From Actinospica acidithermotolerans (lineage in GTDB: Bacteria; Actinomycetota; Actinomycetes; Streptomycetales; Catenulisporaceae): a stretch of DNA of 53,290 bases. Made by a program: the position numbers and the translations under genes. Positions 49,512-53,290 of the stretch are shown piece by piece; position 1 is the stretch's first letter, and every line of letters starts with the position of its first letter. A model generated the notes under the pieces. It had not been told where the DNA came from and searched no databases. It saw nothing but the letters and a program-made list of their open reading frames with translations. The stretch spans positions 1 through 53,290 of the forward strand of contig NZ_JAGSOH010000041.1 of NCBI RefSeq assembly GCF_018139625.1. The letters are read 5' to 3'.

Positions 49512-51976
49512 CGCGCGGCCTTCTTTCCGAGCGTCGCGGTGCGCGCCGCGAACAGGACCGCGGCGATGAGGGTCGCGCCGTAGACGGCCTGCGACCAGAA
49601 CGAGGAGATGTGCAGGGCGCCGAGCAGGTTCTCGATCAGGAAGATCACCGCGGCGCCGAGCAGCGAGCCGAGCAGGCCGCCGCGTCCGCCGCCGAGCGAG
49701 GTGCCGCCGAGCGCTACGGCCGCGATGGCCATCAGGATGAACGGGGTGACGAAGCCGGTGTCGGCCTCGGCCTGGTGCAGCTGCGCGGTGATCGCGATGC
49801 CGGCCAGGCCGGCGATCGCGCCGCCGAGCGTGTAGCCCAGGGTGCGGATCAGCGGCACGTTCACGCCCGCCGTGTACGCGGTGATCTCGCTGCCGCCGAC
49901 CGCGCACAGCGTCCGGACGAACGGCGTGCGGGCGAGCAGCGCCCAGGCGATCAGCGGGATCGCCAGCAGGATCAGGCCGCCGGGGATCCCGGCGACGGTC
50001 GATCCGAGCGACGTCAGCCAGCCGGAGGTGCCGCTGGCCGGGGAGGGCGCGTAGCCGAGCGCGAGGCCCGAGAGGATGAAGTTCATGCAGAGTGTCGCGA
50101 CGACAGCCTGGTAGCGGCCGTAGTTGATCAGCACTCCGTTGAGGGCGCCGACCGCCGCTCCGACGAGCACCGCCACCGGGATGATGACCGCCGCGCTCGT
50201 GATGCTGTTGCCGAGCAGCATCACCTCGATGACCACGGAGACCATGACGAACAGCGGTGCGATCGAGATGTCGATGCCGCCGCCGCCGCCGAGGATCGCA
50301 GGGGTCGAAGCCATCGCGGCGAGTCCCGGCGTGGCCAGCTCGGCGAAGGTCAGGATCCAGGAGTGCCAGGCCAGGAAGCTGTGCTGCACGACGACGTTCG
50401 CGATCAGCAGTCCGACGGTGAGCACCGCCGGCACGACCCAGGTGTGCTCGGCGAGGAAGCGGACGACCGCGCCCCGGTCCGCCGCGGGCCGGGCCTGCGC
50501 CTCGGCCTCCGGCGTCTGCGCGCCCGCGGGGCCGAAGAACTCGGTGACCAGCGCGGAGCGGCTCAGGCTCGCCCGGTCCAGCTCCGCGGCCGGCTCGCCC
50601 TCGCGGAAGACCAGCACCCGGTCCATCAGCTCGAGGTGCTCGTCCACCTCGGTGGAGAGCATGACGATCGCCATCCCGGAGGCGGCGAGGTCGCGCAGCA
50701 GCGCGTACACGTCGTGCTTGGCGCCGATGTCGATGCCGCGGGTCGGGTCGTTGAGGAGCAGCACCTGCGGGTCGCCGGCCAGCGCCCGGGCGATGACGAC
50801 CTTCTGCTGGTTGCCGCCGGACAGCGTGGTGATCGCGTCGCCGTCCCTGCCGAGCCGGATCTTCAGCCGCTCGCGGTACGCGTCGAACCGGGCCCGGGCG
50901 CGCGAGGTCGAGATCAGCCCGGCCCTGGCGTCCTGGCCCAGCGTCGAGGCGGTGAAGTTCTCCCGGATGCTCAGCGGCGGGAAGATCGACTCCTCGCGCC
51001 GGTCCCGCGCCACGTACCCGACCCGGGTGCCGGCGTCGGCGAGTTTCGACAGGGACCTGAGGTAGTGGTCCTGGCCCTGGCCCTCGAGGCCGGCCAGGCC
51101 GATGATCTCGCCGGCCCGCAGGTTCAGACCGTGGCCCTCGAGCACCACCGCGCCGGGCTCGGGGCGCTCGGCGGCCGCGGACTGGACCAGCGCTTCGCCG
51201 CCGGTCATCAGGTGCACCAGCGTGGCGATGTCCGCCTCGTGCTTCTCCAGCGTGCCGACGCTCTCGCCGGAACGCAGCACCGTGACGCGCTCGGCGATCT
51301 GCTCGACCTCGTCCATCCGGTGCGAGATGAACAGCACCGCCCCGCCGCGTGCGGTGAGCGCGCGGCAGGCGGCGAACAGTCTGTCCCGCGTGGCCACGTC
51401 CAACGCGGACGTGGCCTCGTCCAGGATCAGCACCTCGGGCTCGCGCAGCAGGGAGCGCGCGATCGCCACGGCCTGCCGCTCGCTCAGCGAGAGCGAGCCG
51501 GCCGGGGCGTCGAGGTCGGGGCAGGTGCCGAGCAGATCGGTCAGCACCCGCCCCGCGCGGGCCCGGCGCTCCTCGGGGCCCAGGCCCGCACCCCTGGCCC
51601 GGCGCAGCACGCCGTCCGTGCCGAGCCAGAGGTTGTCCAGCACGGACTGCTGGGCGACGCACTGCACTTCCTGGAAGACGGTGGCCACCCCCGAAGCGAT
51701 CGCCTCGCGCGGGCCCCGCGGCGAGACGACGCTTCCGGCGAGCTCGATCCGCCCGGCGTCCGGCCGGTGCACCCCGGCCAGGATCTTCACCAGGGTGGAT
51801 TTGCCCGAGCCGTTCTCGCCCATCAGGGCGTGCACCTCGCCGCCGCGCAGCTCGAGCGAGCAGCTGCGCAGCGCCTTGGTGGGGCCGAAGGACTTCGCGA
51901 GCCCGTCGACCGTCAGCAGCAGCGTCGTGGCGTTGGCCGTCGACGGCGCGGGTTCGGTGGGTGTCATCGTATCCAT
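49508..51976 (-). CDS. Double ATPase-permease fusion of a CUT2 ABC importer
   Basis: The 822-aa product joins an RbsA-like double ATPase (about residues 20-500) to an RbsC-like permease (about 520-822). ATPase domain 1: GENGSGKST, VFQEVQC, signature SLSERQAVAIARS and Walker B VLILDEATS. Domain 2: altered Walker A GLEGQGQDH, signature LSGGNQQKV, and Walker B reading VLLLNDPTRGID, with Asn-Asp where Asp-Glu is usual. The membrane half has GGGGGIDISIAPLFVMVSVV, AVGGSEITAYTAGVNVP and VALGGTSLGGGRGGLLGSLL. Fusion fixes one permease to its motor. It overlaps the second permease gene. Confidence 0.92.
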   Translation of the reverse strand: MDTMTPTEPAPSTANATTLLLTVDGLAKSFGPTKALRSCSLELRGGEVHALMGENGSGKSTLVKILAGVHRPDAGRIELAGSVVSPRGPREAIASGVATVFQEVQCVAQQSVLDNLWLGTDGVLRRARGAGLGPEERRARAGRVLTDLLGTCPDLDAPAGSLSLSERQAVAIARSLLREPEVLILDEATSALDVATRDRLFAACRALTARGGAVLFISHRMDEVEQIAERVTVLRSGESVGTLEKHEADIATLVHLMTGGEALVQSAAAERPEPGAVVLEGHGLNLRAGEIIGLAGLEGQGQDHYLRSLSKLADAGTRVGYVARDRREESIFPPLSIRENFTASTLGQDARAGLISTSRARARFDAYRERLKIRLGRDGDAITTLSGGNQQKVVIARALAGDPQVLLLNDPTRGIDIGAKHDVYALLRDLAASGMAIVMLSTEVDEHLELMDRVLVFREGEPAAELDRASLSRSALVTEFFGPAGAQTPEAEAQARPAADRGAVVRFLAEHTWVVPAVLTVGLLIANVVVQHSFLAWHSWILTFAELATPGLAAMASTPAILGGGGGIDISIAPLFVMVSVVIEVMLLGNSITSAAVIIPVAVLVGAAVGALNGVLINYGRYQAVVATLCMNFILSGLALGYAPSPASGTSGWLTSLGSTVAGIPGGLILLAIPLIAWALLARTPFVRTLCAVGGSEITAYTAGVNVPLIRTLGYTLGGAIAGLAGIAITAQLHQAEADTGFVTPFILMAIAAVALGGTSLGGGRGGLLGSLLGAAVIFLIENLLGALHISSFWSQAVYGATLIAAVLFAARTATLGKKAAR

Positions 51977-52027
51977 GTGCTCATTCGTTCCCGAGGTCCG
52001 TGGTCCGAGTCAGGGACTGTGCCGGGC

Positions 52028-53248
52028 TCAGCTGCCGGGGTTGCTCAGCAGCTCGTTCAGCTCGGCGGTCGGCAGCACGTTGAGGCTGCTCGGGCCGCCG
52101 GCGTTGCCGGTCGACGACGTGGTCGTGCCGGCGGTGTACCACTGGGCCACGTTCTCGTCGGTGACCAGCGGGGTGTTGAGCACGACGGCCGAGACCTTGA
52201 TGCCCTCGCCCTTGAACAGCGCGTTGACCAGGGACAGGGCCGAGGTGGCGAGCTGCGGCGGGGTGGCGGTGATGCCGACGCCGTTGTACGAGCTCTTGTT
52301 CTGGTACCAGTACGCGAGCTGGCCGTCCTCCATCGAGTCGTTCGCGATGATCGGCACGGACTTGCCCGCCGCCTGGAAGCCCTCCATCACGCCGGTGGCG
52401 CCGGCGCCGGAGGTCATCGCCGCCGCGATCTTCTGCGGGTGCGTCTCCAGGTAGGTCTGCACAGCGCTCTTCGCGGTGGAGTCGGCGAACTGGTCGTAGA
52501 TGGTGTCGTCCGTCGTGATGCCGGAGCACTCGGCGAACACGGCCTTGATGCCCGCGTAGGTGGCGGTGTCGATGCCGACGCCGGATATGCCGTGGACGTC
52601 GAGGACCTTGCCGGAACCGCCGATCTCCTTGGCGACGTACTGGGCCATCTCGGCGCCCTGCAGCCAGTCGTTCGCGCCGAGGCTGACCGTGTCGGCGGAG
52701 TCCACCGAGTTCAGCAGCGAGATCGACGGGATGCCCGCGCTCGCCGCGGTGGAGACGGCGGTGGTGAAGGCGGAGGAGGACAGCGGCTCGTAGACGATCA
52801 TCGCGACCTTCTGCTCGACCATCTGGTTGAAGTCCGCGACCTGGTCGGTGACCTGGTCCGAGGAGGTCACCTCGTCCACGGTGTATCCGGCCGACTTGAG
52901 CATCCCGGCGAGGATGGACTCCAGCGCCAGCTGGTAGCCGTTGTTGGTCTCGGAGATCAGGAAGCCGACGGTCTTGTTCGTGCCGGACTTCGGCTTCCAG
53001 TCCGCGAAGGCGCTCTTGTAGACCGACACCGGGTAGCCGTTGTACAGGGCCCGGGTCGAGCTGGAGAGCGAGGACAGCACGCTGTCCGGGTCCTTCGGCG
53101 AGTCCGTCGGGATGGTCCCGCAGTTGCCGGAGGCTGACGAGCCCGACGCCGCGGCGGCCGTCTTCTTGGCGGAGCACGCCGACAGGCCGAGGCTCGCGGC
53201 CAGGGCGAGCGCCGTCAGACCGACGACCGGCCGTGGGAGGTTTCTCAT
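52028..53248 (-). CDS. Sugar-type ABC substrate-binding lipoprotein (third importer)
   Basis: The 406-aa product has a signal peptide with lipobox LGLSAC (Cys 25), a Ser-rich linker, and a RbsB-like fold: VGFLISETNNGYQLALESIL, VAMIVYEPLSSSAFTTAVST, IPSISLLNSVDSADTVSLGA, GSGKVLDVHGISGVGIDTAT and IIANDSMEDGQLAYWYQNKS. GGAG lies 8 bases before ATG 53248. It is the first visible gene of the catabolic operon. The ligand is unknown; it is more divergent from the two ara binding proteins than they are from typical pentose binders. Confidence 0.9.
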   Translation of the reverse strand: MRNLPRPVVGLTALALAASLGLSACSAKKTAAAASGSSASGNCGTIPTDSPKDPDSVLSSLSSSTRALYNGYPVSVYKSAFADWKPKSGTNKTVGFLISETNNGYQLALESILAGMLKSAGYTVDEVTSSDQVTDQVADFNQMVEQKVAMIVYEPLSSSAFTTAVSTAASAGIPSISLLNSVDSADTVSLGANDWLQGAEMAQYVAKEIGGSGKVLDVHGISGVGIDTATYAGIKAVFAECSGITTDDTIYDQFADSTAKSAVQTYLETHPQKIAAAMTSGAGATGVMEGFQAAGKSVPIIANDSMEDGQLAYWYQNKSSYNGVGITATPPQLATSALSLVNALFKGEGIKVSAVVLNTPLVTDENVAQWYTAGTTTSSTGNAGGPSSLNVLPTAELNELLSNPGS

Positions 53249-53290
53249 GGTTAGTCTCCGTTGACTAGAGGAGGGGGCGGGAGGGCGGAT
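53249..53290. other. Start of the upstream region of the third importer operon
   Basis: The last 42 bases hold the Shine-Dalgarno of the binding-protein gene and a purine-rich stretch. No promoter or operator can be recognised before the window ends. Confidence 0.4.

Noticed and set aside
48495..51662. 1055-aa minus-strand frame merging the permease with upstream sequence
   Set aside because: The upstream part is a shadow frame of the ATPase-permease fusion; the real permease starts at 49511 with an ATGA overlap.
49610..53137. 1175-codon plus-strand open frame opposite the third importer
   Set aside because: Its composition is Arg/Val/Gly/His-rich low complexity, typical of antisense frames in GC-rich DNA. 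The minus-strand genes show complete ABC-transporter motifs.
1..53290. tRNA, rRNA, CRISPR, integrase/att sites or transposases
   Set aside because: None was recognised: no array of spaced repeats, no tRNA cloverleaf noticed, no recombinase or transposase motifs. The tandem repeats at 590-941 contain gene ends, not spacers.

Overview
The window is about 53 kb of very GC-rich (about 70 %) chromosomal DNA from a mycelial or soil-type actinomycete. The evidence is a mycothiol-linked isomerase-family protein, a GPP34 protein, a DUF574-type methyltransferase, DUF5709, a Trp-Trp leader peptide before trpS, many GTG starts, and several genes whose start codon lies 6-7 bases after a -10-like box (leaderless layout). 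Catenulisporales or Streptomycetales relatives fit best; the genus cannot be fixed from the sequence alone. No rRNA, tRNA, CRISPR array, prophage, insertion sequence or replication origin was seen.

Layout. 1-5.1 kb: a partial MFS exporter and a DinB/maleylpyruvate-isomerase-type protein, with the junction between them tandemly repeated three times; the C-terminal stub of another MFS gene; an FMN lactate-2-monooxygenase-like enzyme; a Tat-exported phospholipase C. 5.6-11 kb: a TetR regulator, trpS under a Trp-codon attenuator, a secreted phosphoesterase, EfeO, an L7/L12-domain protein and a GPP34 protein. 11-21.3 kb: HEAT protein, acetyltransferase, GT4 glycosyltransferase, Sfp-type phosphopantetheinyl transferase, a GH3 lipoprotein that appears to start with AUC, a DUF3048 protein, a COG4705 membrane protein, MarR, and a translationally coupled ClC channel/cupin/acetyltransferase set. 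21.5-25 kb: a Tat-exported metallophosphoesterase divergent from a secreted GH71/99-like hydrolase with a CBM32-type domain.

25.1-37.2 kb is an L-arabinose locus on the minus strand, in transcription order: LacI-family regulator, araB, araD, araA, a perfect 15-bp hairpin, then two complete CUT2-type ABC importers. A shared operator-like motif lies over the regulator promoter and at the 5' end of araB. 37.3-42.1 kb: a SpoIIE-type phosphatase, a ClpC-like AAA+ protein that seems to lack the ClpP-docking loop, DUF5709 and a small membrane protein. 42.3-43.9 kb: an unknown protein and a DUF574 methyltransferase.

44-53.2 kb is a second minus-strand catabolic operon: CUT2 binding protein, an unusual 822-aa double-ATPase/permease fusion, a second permease, a VOC protein, an HpsN-like member of the histidinol dehydrogenase family, an SDR and an FAD monooxygenase, followed by a 5'-truncated aldo/keto reductase. 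Its substrate is not evident; this is the best candidate in the window for an undescribed pathway. Gene remnants (MFS, aldo/keto reductase, probable FAD oxidase) and short duplications show local rearrangement.
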